Shown: positions 6,927-15,048 of the stretch, piece by piece
Layout of the letters: every line of letters begins with the position of its first letter
Position numbering within the stretch: the first letter of the stretch is position 1
Assembly (NCBI GenBank): GCA_964441925.1
Contig: CAYTVY010000017.1
Coordinates: 1 to 27,939, forward strand
Reading direction: 5' to 3'
DNA length: 27,939 bases
Source of the DNA: Geothermobacter sp964441925
GTDB lineage: Bacteria > Desulfobacterota > Desulfuromonadia > Desulfuromonadales > Geothermobacteraceae
The notes under the pieces: generated by a model
What the model was told of the DNA's origin: nothing
Seen by the model: only the letters and a program-made list of their open reading frames with translations
Databases searched by the model: none
Program-made: the position numbers and the translations under genes

Positions 6927-7649
6927 ATGACCCTGATTCAGCTCAGTGAACTGACCAAGCACTTTGTCAACGGCAGCGATTGTGTCGCCGCCCTGCACAG
7001 CGTCGATCTGGCGATCGAAGAAGGGACCTTTCTCGGGGTGATGGGGCCTTCCGGTTCCGGCAAGAGTACGCTCCTTTCTCTGCTGGGCGGTCTGAGTCGA
7101 CCGACCACCGGCACGGTGAAGATCGACGGCATCGACATCTACGGGCTGTCGGCCGAGCGGCTTGCCGATTTCCGTCGCGAATATCTCGGTTTCGTCTTTC
7201 AGAGCCATAACCTGGTTCCCTACCTGACGGCGCTGGAAAACGTCATGCTGCCGCTGGCCGTCTGCCGCATGAAGCCGGCGGAGAAGAGACGGCGGGCGGT
7301 CGATGTGCTCGAGCGGGTGGGGCTGAAGGACCGGATGCTGCATCTGCCGTCGCAGCTGTCCGGCGGTGAACAGGAACGGGTCGCCATTGCTCGGGCGCTG
7401 GTCAACAGCCCTCCCCTGATTCTCGCCGACGAGCCGACCGGCAGCCTCGACAGTGCCACCAGTCGCCAGATCATGAAGCTGTTCCGCGATCTGCACCGCG
7501 AGGGACAGACGATCATCATGGTGACCCATAATCGGGAAAATCTCGACTGGTTCGATCGGACGGTTTTTCTGCGTGACGGCCGCATCGTCGAGGAGGTCAG
7601 CCGCCGGAACGAGCCGGCCGTCGTCGAAGCAAAGAGGGAGTGTGCATGA
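6927..7649 (+). CDS. ABC transporter ATP-binding protein (LolD/MacB-like)
   Basis: The 240-residue ATPase carries Walker A G40-P-S-G-S-G-K-S-T48, the Q-loop region FVFQSHNLVPYL, signature L144-S-G-G-E, and Walker B ending LADEPTGSLD with D168-E169, then the H-loop MVTHN. The signature has E in place of the common Q, which is tolerated in this family. The ATG at 6927 follows AAAGGAG; longer upstream in-frame starts would overlap the permease and add no domain. It powers the permease encoded just upstream. The stop overlaps the ATG of the next gene (ATGA), indicating translational coupling to the zinc-ribbon gene. Confidence 0.93.
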   Translation: MTLIQLSELTKHFVNGSDCVAALHSVDLAIEEGTFLGVMGPSGSGKSTLLSLLGGLSRPTTGTVKIDGIDIYGLSAERLADFRREYLGFVFQSHNLVPYLTALENVMLPLAVCRMKPAEKRRRAVDVLERVGLKDRMLHLPSQLSGGEQERVAIARALVNSPPLILADEPTGSLDSATSRQIMKLFRDLHREGQTIIMVTHNRENLDWFDRTVFLRDGRIVEEVSRRNEPAVVEAKRECA

Positions 7650-7906
7650 TCCTCATTCTGTTCGTCACGCTCGGGTTGCTGCTCTGGCAGATCTGCTGCC
7701 AACTCGACCGGCGGGGACAGGAGGTCGAGTCTTTTATTGTCGGGTGTGGTGATTGTGGCGCCGCCATCGGCAACGACTGGCTGATCTGTCCGAGCTGCAA
7801 GGCCCTGGTGCAGAAGCATTGTGCCGAATGTGGCGGGCTGCACGCGGTCACCGCCGCCTTCTGCCCCTGGTGCGGCCGCCAGCATGGAAGAAGGGTGGCG
7901 GCATGA
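7646..7906 (+). CDS. Small membrane protein with two zinc-ribbon motifs
   Basis: The 86-residue protein begins with one hydrophobic helix (residues 1-18) followed by two zinc ribbons. The first uses C34-x2-C37 and C48-x2-C51, the second C59-x2-C62 and C73-x2-C76. Such double zinc ribbons usually bind structural Zn(II), but next to a soft-metal efflux system they might bind other metals or a partner. Start: the ATG at 7646 overlaps the ATPase stop; a GTG two codons earlier is possible. The stop again overlaps the next start. No named family recognised. Confidence 0.72.
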   Translation: MILILFVTLGLLLWQICCQLDRRGQEVESFIVGCGDCGAAIGNDWLICPSCKALVQKHCAECGGLHAVTAAFCPWCGRQHGRRVAA

Positions 7907-8208
7907 AGATTCGCAGCCTGTTCGGGCGTGAGGCCCGCTGGCTGGGTTTCTGGCTGCTGGCCGCGGCCCTGTCGGTTCTGGCCTACAACACCTGGCTGGT
8001 CTGCTGTGGCGTCTGCACATTCGAGACGCTGATGACGCCGGGGCCGGCCGGGTGGATTCTGCTGTCGGCCAACCTTGCGGCCGGGCTGGCTCTTGTTATA
8101 CTCGTGAGGGTCAATCGTTCGAAATCTAAAGATAAAAACTGCGATTGTGGACAGTGCTTGGGTCAGGGATGGAGGTTCTGTCCGCAATGCGGAAAGGGGA
8201 TACGATGA
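7903..8208 (+). CDS. Small two-helix membrane protein with C-terminal zinc ribbon
   Basis: The 101-residue protein has two membrane helices (about 12-33 and 49-68). The loop between them starts with C34-C35-x2-C38, and a cytoplasmic-looking basic stretch leads to a zinc ribbon with C80, C82-x2-C85 and C93-x2-C96. I do not recognise a named family. It is joined on both sides by 4-base ATGA overlaps, so its amounts are likely tied to the ATPase, the other zinc-ribbon protein and the cytochrome. It may be a membrane subunit of the ABC unit or a metal-binding accessory protein. Confidence 0.7.
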   Translation: MKIRSLFGREARWLGFWLLAAALSVLAYNTWLVCCGVCTFETLMTPGPAGWILLSANLAAGLALVILVRVNRSKSKDKNCDCGQCLGQGWRFCPQCGKGIR

Positions 8209-8672
8209 AAGTTCTGTTGCCGATCGTGATGCTGCTGCTCGCCGGCACCGCTTTTGCCTCGGGCAAGGGGCAGCATTCCCATGGCGGCGATGATCATATG
8301 GCGGCCATGGGGGCGGCCAAGCAGCGGATTCCGGCCGAGTACCGGGTGATGGACCGGACGCCGGTGGTGCCGACGGCAGCCTCGCTGCAGAATGGTGCCG
8401 AGCTTTTCGCCCGCAACTGCGCCGTCTGCCATGGCCCCGATGGAAAGGGAGACGGTCCCGCCGCTGCCTCCCTGCAGACGCCCCCGGCCAATTTTCACGA
8501 TGCCCACCACAGCGGGTTCTACGGTCCCGGAGAGAAGTACTGGATCATCAGTCACGGTCTGAACAGCGGCATGCCGGCTTTCGGCGACCGCCTGACTCCC
8601 CGGCAGCGCTGGGACCTGGTCAACCACCTGCTAAACCTGCCCCGGCAGGATGCCGAAGAGCTTTTTAACTAG
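8205..8672 (+). CDS. Periplasmic mono-heme c-type cytochrome with His-rich N terminus
   Basis: The 155-residue protein has a signal peptide (residues 1-19, ending AFAS), then a short His/Met-rich stretch (QHSHGGDDHMAAMG). A class I cytochrome c domain follows, with heme motif C72-A-V-C75-H76 and the probable axial Met at M123 in SGMPAF. The domain resembles cytochrome modules of the cbb3/CccA type. Its position inside the metal operon, between zinc-ribbon genes and the TolC-like gene, suggests electron transfer linked to metal redox state; the His-rich part may bind metal. The start overlaps the previous stop (ATGA). The C terminus ends A-E-E-L-F-N, much like the adaptor at 10154. A 151-base gap follows. 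Confidence 0.88.
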   Translation: MKVLLPIVMLLLAGTAFASGKGQHSHGGDDHMAAMGAAKQRIPAEYRVMDRTPVVPTAASLQNGAELFARNCAVCHGPDGKGDGPAAASLQTPPANFHDAHHSGFYGPGEKYWIISHGLNSGMPAFGDRLTPRQRWDLVNHLLNLPRQDAEELFN

Positions 8673-8823
8673 AGTGCTCGCCGTTGCGGCGGATCGGGTG
8701 CCGGCTTCATGCCGGTCCGGTTTGGCGGCCAGGGACGGTGGATGCCGACCTGCGTCCCGGGCCCCGTCGTGCGCGGCCATGACCAAGCGGTTTGTCAGAC
8801 AACTTTACGGAGGACAGTCAACC

Positions 8824-10080
8824 ATGAAATATCTGCTCAGCATCGTTCTGCTCGTCCTGCTGGCACCCCTGCCGGCACTGGCGGCCGATGACCTCGACAG
8901 GCTGATCGGGGAGGCGCTGAAGAACAATCCCGATCTTCAGGCCGCCGAAGCACGGTGGCATCTGTTCGAGCGCAAGATCATCCCTGCCAGGTCGCTGGAC
9001 GACCCGATGCTCTCGTTTGCCTTCGTCAACTATCCGACCGATTCGTTTTCGGATGGTGATACGCCGATGACGGGTAAGGATTTCCGGTTGTCGCAGAAAT
9101 TCCCCTTTCCCGGAAAACTGATGACCAAGGGCGAGATGGCGGAACAGCAGGCGCTCTGGTACAAAGGCATCTACGAGGATCTCAAGCTGCAGCTCGAAAG
9201 GAAGGTCAAGGACGCCTGGTACCGTCTCTATTATCTCGACCGGGCGGTCTCGATCACCAAGAAGAACATCCGCATCCTGGATGACTTCATCAGCCTCACC
9301 GAAACCCGCTACCAGGTCGGCACCGGCATCCAGCAGGACGTTCTCAAGGCCCAGGTCGAACGCTCCAAGCTGATGGATCAGCTTTTCACCCTGAAGCAGC
9401 AGCGCGAGACGGTTCAGGCCGACCTGAACAGCCTGCTGAACCGGGACACGGCGACGCCGGTGACGACCCCCGATGTCGTGGAAATGACCGAGGTCGACCA
9501 GACCCTGCAGAAACTGCAGACCATTTCGGAACAGCAGCGGCCGCTGTTCGCCGCCTACCAGGCGATCGTCGAACGCTACAAGGCCCAGCGCAAGCTGGCG
9601 AAACTGAACTACATGCCCGACTTCGACGTCTGGGGCGGGTACCGGATTCGCGAGGACATCCGGAGCGACCCGGTCAGGGGACAGGATTTCGCCAGCATCG
9701 GGGTCAGCATCAATCTGCCGATTTACCTCGACAAGCGGGATGAAGCGGTCGCCGAGGCCGATTCCGGTATCCGTATGGCACTGCAGCAGTACAACGATTT
9801 CCGCACCCGGGTCAGCTTCAACATCCACGATGCCTTTGCGCAGATGACCAAGGACCGCGACCTGGTGCTGCTGTTCAAGACCGGCATCGTGCCGCAGGCC
9901 GACCAGACCTTCAAGGCGACGCTGGCCGCCTATCAGGTGGGCGACGTCGATTTTCTCAGCCTGCTCGATGCCCTGCTCAAGCTCTACCGCTACGAAATGG
10001 ATTACTACCGGGTGCTGGCCGACCATGAGCGTGACGTGGCCCGCCTGGAAGCCGAGTCCGGTGTCCGGTTGACAAAATAG
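8824..10080 (+). CDS. TolC-family outer-membrane efflux channel (CusC-like role)
   Basis: The 418-residue protein has a signal peptide (1-22, ending LPALA) and the two-fold repeated coiled-coil layout of the outer-membrane efflux protein family, with long helical stretches around residues 90-215 and 300-415. The segment YQVGTGIQQDVLKAQVERSKL and its second-half equivalent YQVGDVDFLSLLDALLKLY are typical repeat hallmarks. It lacks a lipobox Cys, unlike E. coli CusC. GGAGG lies about ten bases before the ATG at 8824; longer in-frame starts precede the signal peptide and are disfavoured. Adaptor and pump genes follow, so it is the exit duct of the tripartite pump. Confidence 0.92.
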   Translation: MKYLLSIVLLVLLAPLPALAADDLDRLIGEALKNNPDLQAAEARWHLFERKIIPARSLDDPMLSFAFVNYPTDSFSDGDTPMTGKDFRLSQKFPFPGKLMTKGEMAEQQALWYKGIYEDLKLQLERKVKDAWYRLYYLDRAVSITKKNIRILDDFISLTETRYQVGTGIQQDVLKAQVERSKLMDQLFTLKQQRETVQADLNSLLNRDTATPVTTPDVVEMTEVDQTLQKLQTISEQQRPLFAAYQAIVERYKAQRKLAKLNYMPDFDVWGGYRIREDIRSDPVRGQDFASIGVSINLPIYLDKRDEAVAEADSGIRMALQQYNDFRTRVSFNIHDAFAQMTKDRDLVLLFKTGIVPQADQTFKATLAAYQVGDVDFLSLLDALLKLYRYEMDYYRVLADHERDVARLEAESGVRLTK

Positions 10081-10153
10081 CCATCACGGCCAAGGTACGG
10101 CCTTGACTGAATATCTGCAGCCGCAAGAACTGAACGTCAAAAAGGAACGAAAC

Positions 10154-11671
10154 ATGACCCGAGCAGAAAAGATCAGCCTCACACTCTTTCTCGTTTTTTC
10201 GACGGTCTTTGCCGGCGAATTCGTTGTCAACCAGATCTGCAACCTGGTTCTCGAGTGCCCGGAGAAATGGCACGTCGGCGAAGTTCAGGCCGCGGGTGAA
10301 AAATACACCTGTGGCATGCATCCGATGATCATTGTCGACGAGCCCGGCTCCTGTCCCATCTGCGGCATGGAACTGGTGCCGCTCAAGGCGGGAACGGCCG
10401 GTGGTTCTCAGGACGGCAAGCCGGCGGGCAAGCGCAAGATCAAGTACTGGCGGGCACCGATGGATCCGACCTACATTCGCGACAAGCCGGGCAAGTCGCC
10501 GATGGGGATGGACCTGATCCCGGTCTACGAGGATGAGGTTCCCGGCGGGTCGATGATCTCCATCGATCCGGTTACCGCCCAGAACATGGGTATCCGGACG
10601 GCGATCGCCGAGAAGCGGGATCTGAGCCGGACCATCCGGACGGTCGGTCTGGTCGCCTACGACGAACCGAAGCAGTTCTCCATCAACAGCAAGATCGCCG
10701 GCTGGGTCGAGCGGCTGTATGTCAACGAAACCGGCCAGTTCGTCAAGAAGGGCCAGAAATTGCTGGAAATCTACAGCCCGGACCTGGTTTCGGCGCAGGA
10801 GGAATTCCTGCTGGCCCTGAACAACCAGCTGGCCCTGGCCAACAGTGCCTTTCCCGAGATCGCCGAAGGGGCCAGGAGATTGCTCGAGTCGTCCCGCAAA
10901 CGGCTGCGGCTGTGGGACATCTCCGACGATCAGATCCAGCGGCTGGAAAAGACCCGCAAGGTCGAAAAGACCATGGTGCTGCAGGCCCCCTACGACGGCA
11001 TCGTCAACATGAAGATGGTCTACGAGGGGATGTACGTCAAGGCGGGCATGGAGCTGTTCCAGATCTCGGACATCTCCAAGGTCTGGGTCTATGCCGACAT
11101 CTATGAATATGAACTGCCCTGGGTCCGGGTCGGCCAGAAAGCGAAGATCCTGCTCCCCTTTGTCGGTGAACAGAGCCTGACCGCCACCGTCGACTACATC
11201 TACCCCTATGTCGAACCGAAGACCCGGACGGTCAAGGCGCGGCTGGTCGTCGACAATCCCGGTTTCAAGCTGAAGCCGGACATGTATGTCAACGTGCGCC
11301 TGAAATCGGAGACGGTCAGGGATGCCCTGGCGATTCCGGCCGAGGCGGTCCTCTATTCCGGCGACAAGAAGACGGTGTTCATCGCCCTGGAGGGGGGCAA
11401 GTTCGAACCGCGTCAGGTCAAGGTCGGCATCCAGGACGACACCGGCCTGATCGAGATCAAGCAGGGCCTGCTGCCGGGAGAGCGGGTCGTCACCAGCGCC
11501 CAGTTCATGCTCGATTCGGAAAGCCAGCTGCGTGAGGCGATCGCCAAGATGCTCGAGGCCAAGTCCAAGCCGAAAGCGGCGGCCGACAAGAAGCCGGAAG
11601 GTGGTGACGAGGATCTTTTCGGCGAAGAGAAGCCGCAGAAGCCTCAAAAGGCGGAAGACCTGTTCAACTGA
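10154..11671 (+). CDS. cusB: CusB-like periplasmic adaptor of an RND metal pump with tandem metal-binding motifs
   Basis: The 505-residue membrane-fusion protein has a hydrophobic N-terminal segment (about 10-30). A heavy-metal-binding motif follows with C53-G-M-H-P and C67-P-I-C70-G-M-E, then a second related copy (about 98-126) that keeps APMDP and SPMGMDL but has no Cys. The adaptor core follows: barrel-sandwich halves around 175-225 and 280-310, a helical hairpin between them, then beta-barrel and membrane-proximal domains. E. coli CusB is near 407 residues; the extra length is the N-terminal motifs and a Lys/Glu-rich tail with EDLF twice. The ATG at 10154 follows AAAGGAA. It links the TolC-like channel to the pump encoded 86 bases downstream. 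Confidence 0.92.
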   Translation: MTRAEKISLTLFLVFSTVFAGEFVVNQICNLVLECPEKWHVGEVQAAGEKYTCGMHPMIIVDEPGSCPICGMELVPLKAGTAGGSQDGKPAGKRKIKYWRAPMDPTYIRDKPGKSPMGMDLIPVYEDEVPGGSMISIDPVTAQNMGIRTAIAEKRDLSRTIRTVGLVAYDEPKQFSINSKIAGWVERLYVNETGQFVKKGQKLLEIYSPDLVSAQEEFLLALNNQLALANSAFPEIAEGARRLLESSRKRLRLWDISDDQIQRLEKTRKVEKTMVLQAPYDGIVNMKMVYEGMYVKAGMELFQISDISKVWVYADIYEYELPWVRVGQKAKILLPFVGEQSLTATVDYIYPYVEPKTRTVKARLVVDNPGFKLKPDMYVNVRLKSETVRDALAIPAEAVLYSGDKKTVFIALEGGKFEPRQVKVGIQDDTGLIEIKQGLLPGERVVTSAQFMLDSESQLREAIAKMLEAKSKPKAAADKKPEGGDEDLFGEEKPQKPQKAEDLFN

Positions 11672-11757
11672 AGTGAGAAAAAGCGGCTGAGGGCTGAGGG
11701 CCAAGGGGGCGGCCCCGTGAATATTTGACTCCTGATAACGGCTTCATCGAGGCATCT

Positions 11758-14700
11758 ATGCTTGAAAAATTAATCGATTGGTCAATCCAGAACAAATTCC
11801 TGGTTATGCTGGCCACCGTCTTCTTCATTGTCGGTGGCACCTACACCATGTTCAAGACTCCGATCGACGCCATCCCGGATCTGTCGGACGTCCAGGTCAT
11901 CGTCTTCACCGAGTATCCGGGGCAGGCGCCGCAGGTCGTCGAGGACCAGGTCACCTACCCGCTGACCACCCAGATGCTGGCGGTTCCGGGGGCGAAGGTC
12001 GTACGTGGTTACTCGTTCTTCGGTTTCTCCTTCGTCTACATCATCTTCGAGGACGGTACCGATCTCTACTGGGCCCGCTCGCGGGTTCTGGAATATCTCA
12101 ACTACGCCGCCGGCCGCCTGCCGCCGGGGGTGACGCCGGCGCTTGGCCCCGACGCCACCGGTGTCGGCTGGGTCTACGAGTATGTGCTCGAAAGCGACAA
12201 GCACGACCTGCAGCAGTTGCGCTCGATCCAGGACTGGTACCTGCGCTATGAGCTGACCAGTGTGCCCGGCGTTTCGGAGGTCGCCTCCATCGGCGGTTAT
12301 GTCAAGCAGTACCAGGTCGAGGTCGATCCCGACAAGCTGCTCGCCTACCATATCACCATTCCGCAGATCAAACGGGCGATCCAGCGCTCGAACAACGACG
12401 TCGGCGGCCGGCTGGTCGAGATGGCCGAGACCGAGTTCATGGTGCGTGGACTCGGCTACATCAAGTCGGTCAAGGACCTGGAGAACGTGGTCGTCGGCAC
12501 CGACCGCCGCGGTACGCCGATCCTGTTGCGCGATCTGGCCAAGGTGCATCTCGGACCGGAGTTGCGGCGCGGTCTGGCCGAGCTCGACGGCGAGGGCGAG
12601 GCGGTCGGCGGCGTGGTGGTCATGCGTTTCGGCGACAACGCCCTGAAGACCATCGAGGGAGTCAAGAAGAAACTCGAACAACTGCAGGCCGGCCTGCCGG
12701 AAGGCGTCAGGATCAAGACGGTCTATGACCGCAGCGACCTGATCGAACGGGCGGTCGACACCCTGAAGGAGAAGCTGATCGAGGAGAGTATCGTCGTGGC
12801 GGTGGTCACGGTCCTCTTCCTGTTCCACCTCTCCAGTTCCCTGGTGGCGATCTTGACCCTGCCGGTGGCGATCCTGATGGCCTTCATCATCATGTACTGG
12901 CAGGGGATCAATGCCAACATCATGAGTCTCGGCGGCATCGCCATCGCCATTGGCGCCATGATCGACGCTGCCATCATCATGATCGAAAACGCCCACAAAC
13001 ATCTGGAAAGGGATCGTGACAGGAAGCCGCACTGGGCGATCATCGCCGACTCGGCCAAAGAGGTCGGCCCGGCGCTCTTCTTCTCGCTGCTGGTGATCAC
13101 CGTCTCGTTCTTCCCGGTCTTCACCCTCGGCGAACAGTCGGGCCGCCTGTTCAAGCCGTTGGCCTACACCAAGACCTACGCCATGGCCGCGGCGGCGCTG
13201 CTGTCGGTGACCCTGGTCCCGGTGCTGATGGGCTGGTTCATCCGCGGCAAGATTCCCGACGAGGAAAAGAACCCGGTCAATCGGGCCATGATCCACGCCT
13301 ATCACCCGGTGGTCGACTTCGTCCTCAAATGGCGCTGGCCGGTGCTGATCGTCGCGCTGGTCATCTCCGTGACCAGTATCTATCCGCTGAAGAAGATGGG
13401 TTCGGAGTTCATGCCGCCCCTCTACGAGGGGGACCTGCTCTACATGCCGACCACCCTGCCGGGGATCTCGATCACCAAGGCGCGGGAGATCCTGCAGCAG
13501 ACCGACCGGATCATCCGGCAGTTCCCCGAAGTTCACCATGTCTTCGGCAAGATCGGACGGGCCGAGACGGCGACCGACCCGGCCCCGCTGTCGATGGTCG
13601 AGACGACCATCATGCTCAAGCCGGAAGAGGAGTGGCGCAAGGTGCCGCGACACCGGTTCTACTCCGACTGGCCCGACTACCTGGAGTTCCTGAAGAAGCC
13701 TTTGCGCTGGATCCTGCCGGAGAAGACGACGATCACCGTCGAAGAGTTGAAGACGGAGCTGAACAACGCCATCAAGTTCCCCGGCCTGACCAATGCCTGG
13801 ACCATGCCGATCAAGACCCGGATCGACATGCTCTCGACCGGCATCAAGACGCCGGTCGGCATCAAGATCATGGGCGCCGATCTGGAAAAGCTCTCCGCCA
13901 TCGGCGAGCAGATCGAGGCGCTGGTCAGGGATATCCCCGGCACCCTGAGCGTCTACTCCGAACGGGTGGTGGGCGGCAATTACCTCGATTACGAGATCGA
14001 TCGCGAGGCCGCGGCCCGTTACGGTCTGACCGTGGGGGATGTCCAGGATATCATCCAGTCGGCGATCGGCGGCATGAACGTCACCCAGACGGTCGAGGGA
14101 CTGGAGCGCTATCCCGTCAACGTGCGCTACGCGCGTGACTACCGCAACGATCTGCAGTCGCTCCAGCGGGTGCTGATTCCGCTGCCGGACGGCAAGCACA
14201 TCCCGATTTCACAGGTCGCCAAGATCAGCATCAAGAAGGGGCCGCCCAGCATCAAGAGCGAGAACGCCCGGCAGACGGCGTGGATCTATGTCGACCTGAA
14301 GGATATCGATGTCGGTACCTATGTCGCCAACGCCCAGAAGGTCGTCAACGAGAAGATCAAGCTGCCGGCCGGCTACAATATCGTCTGGAGCGGCCAGTAC
14401 GAGTACATGCAGGCGGCGGCGGCCAAGCTCAAGGTGGTCATTCCGCTGACCCTGCTGATCATCTTCGTCATCATCTACATGAACACCAAGAGCCTGGTGA
14501 AGACCGGCATTATCTTCGTCGCCCTGCCGCTGTCGCTGGTCGGCTGCTTCTGGTTCCTCTACGCCCTCGACTACAACATGTCGGTGGCGGTCTGGGTCGG
14601 GGTCATCGCCCTGGCGGGGATTTCCGCCGAAACCGGGGTGGTGATGCTGCTCTACCTCGATCTTGCTTTCGAACTCTGGAGGGAGAACGGCCGCATGAAC

Positions 14701-14982
14701 AATCTGGGCGACCTGACCCAGGCGATCCATCACGGGGCGGTCAAGCGGATCCGGCCGAAGGTCATGACCATCTGTGTCATCATCGCCGGTCTGATGCCGA
14801 TCATGTGGTCGCATGGCGCCGGTGCCGACGTGATGAAGCGGATCGCGGCGCCGATGATCGGCGGCGTGATCACTTCCGGCCTGATGGAACTGCTGGTCTT
14901 CCCGGTGATCTACTTCATGTGGCGCGGGCTGAAACTGCAGCATGAATTCACCCCGACGTCGATGGAAGAGATTCACGACTGA
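11758..14982 (+). CDS. cusA: CusA-like copper/silver RND efflux pump
   Basis: The 1074-residue inner-membrane proton antiporter belongs to the heavy-metal-efflux RND family. It starts with the usual first helix and FKTPIDAIPDLSDVQV region and has the proton-relay segment GAMIDAAIIMIEN with D403. The three methionines that carry Cu(I)/Ag(I) in E. coli CusA are all present in matching contexts: M563 (LLYMPTT), M613 (PLSMVETT) and M691 (RIDMLSTG). This points to monovalent copper/silver rather than the zinc/cobalt clade. Length is close to the family norm near 1045, with a small insertion between the second and third Met. GAGG lies six bases before the ATG at 11758. It works with the adaptor and channel genes upstream. 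Confidence 0.95.
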   Translation: MLEKLIDWSIQNKFLVMLATVFFIVGGTYTMFKTPIDAIPDLSDVQVIVFTEYPGQAPQVVEDQVTYPLTTQMLAVPGAKVVRGYSFFGFSFVYIIFEDGTDLYWARSRVLEYLNYAAGRLPPGVTPALGPDATGVGWVYEYVLESDKHDLQQLRSIQDWYLRYELTSVPGVSEVASIGGYVKQYQVEVDPDKLLAYHITIPQIKRAIQRSNNDVGGRLVEMAETEFMVRGLGYIKSVKDLENVVVGTDRRGTPILLRDLAKVHLGPELRRGLAELDGEGEAVGGVVVMRFGDNALKTIEGVKKKLEQLQAGLPEGVRIKTVYDRSDLIERAVDTLKEKLIEESIVVAVVTVLFLFHLSSSLVAILTLPVAILMAFIIMYWQGINANIMSLGGIAIAIGAMIDAAIIMIENAHKHLERDRDRKPHWAIIADSAKEVGPALFFSLLVITVSFFPVFTLGEQSGRLFKPLAYTKTYAMAAAALLSVTLVPVLMGWFIRGKIPDEEKNPVNRAMIHAYHPVVDFVLKWRWPVLIVALVISVTSIYPLKKMGSEFMPPLYEGDLLYMPTTLPGISITKAREILQQTDRIIRQFPEVHHVFGKIGRAETATDPAPLSMVETTIMLKPEEEWRKVPRHRFYSDWPDYLEFLKKPLRWILPEKTTITVEELKTELNNAIKFPGLTNAWTMPIKTRIDMLSTGIKTPVGIKIMGADLEKLSAIGEQIEALVRDIPGTLSVYSERVVGGNYLDYEIDREAAARYGLTVGDVQDIIQSAIGGMNVTQTVEGLERYPVNVRYARDYRNDLQSLQRVLIPLPDGKHIPISQVAKISIKKGPPSIKSENARQTAWIYVDLKDIDVGTYVANAQKVVNEKIKLPAGYNIVWSGQYEYMQAAAAKLKVVIPLTLLIIFVIIYMNTKSLVKTGIIFVALPLSLVGCFWFLYALDYNMSVAVWVGVIALAGISAETGVVMLLYLDLAFELWRENGRMNNLGDLTQAIHHGAVKRIRPKVMTICVIIAGLMPIMWSHGAGADVMKRIAAPMIGGVITSGLMELLVFPVIYFMWRGLKLQHEFTPTSMEEIHD

Positions 14983-15048
14983 TGGCGGAGACGCAAACCA
15001 TGTTTGACCCGGGCGAACGCCCATACCACAAACAGCAAGGAGAACGAC

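Noticed and set aside
11782..14199. 805-codon antisense frame opposite cusA
   Set aside because: The translation is Asp/Arg/His/Gln-rich with no recognisable domain. The plus strand encodes an unmistakable RND pump over the same bases.
11758..14982. Calling the RND pump a zinc/cobalt/cadmium (CzcA) type
   Set aside because: All three Cu(I)/Ag(I)-relay methionines occur in conserved contexts, which favours the CusA clade.
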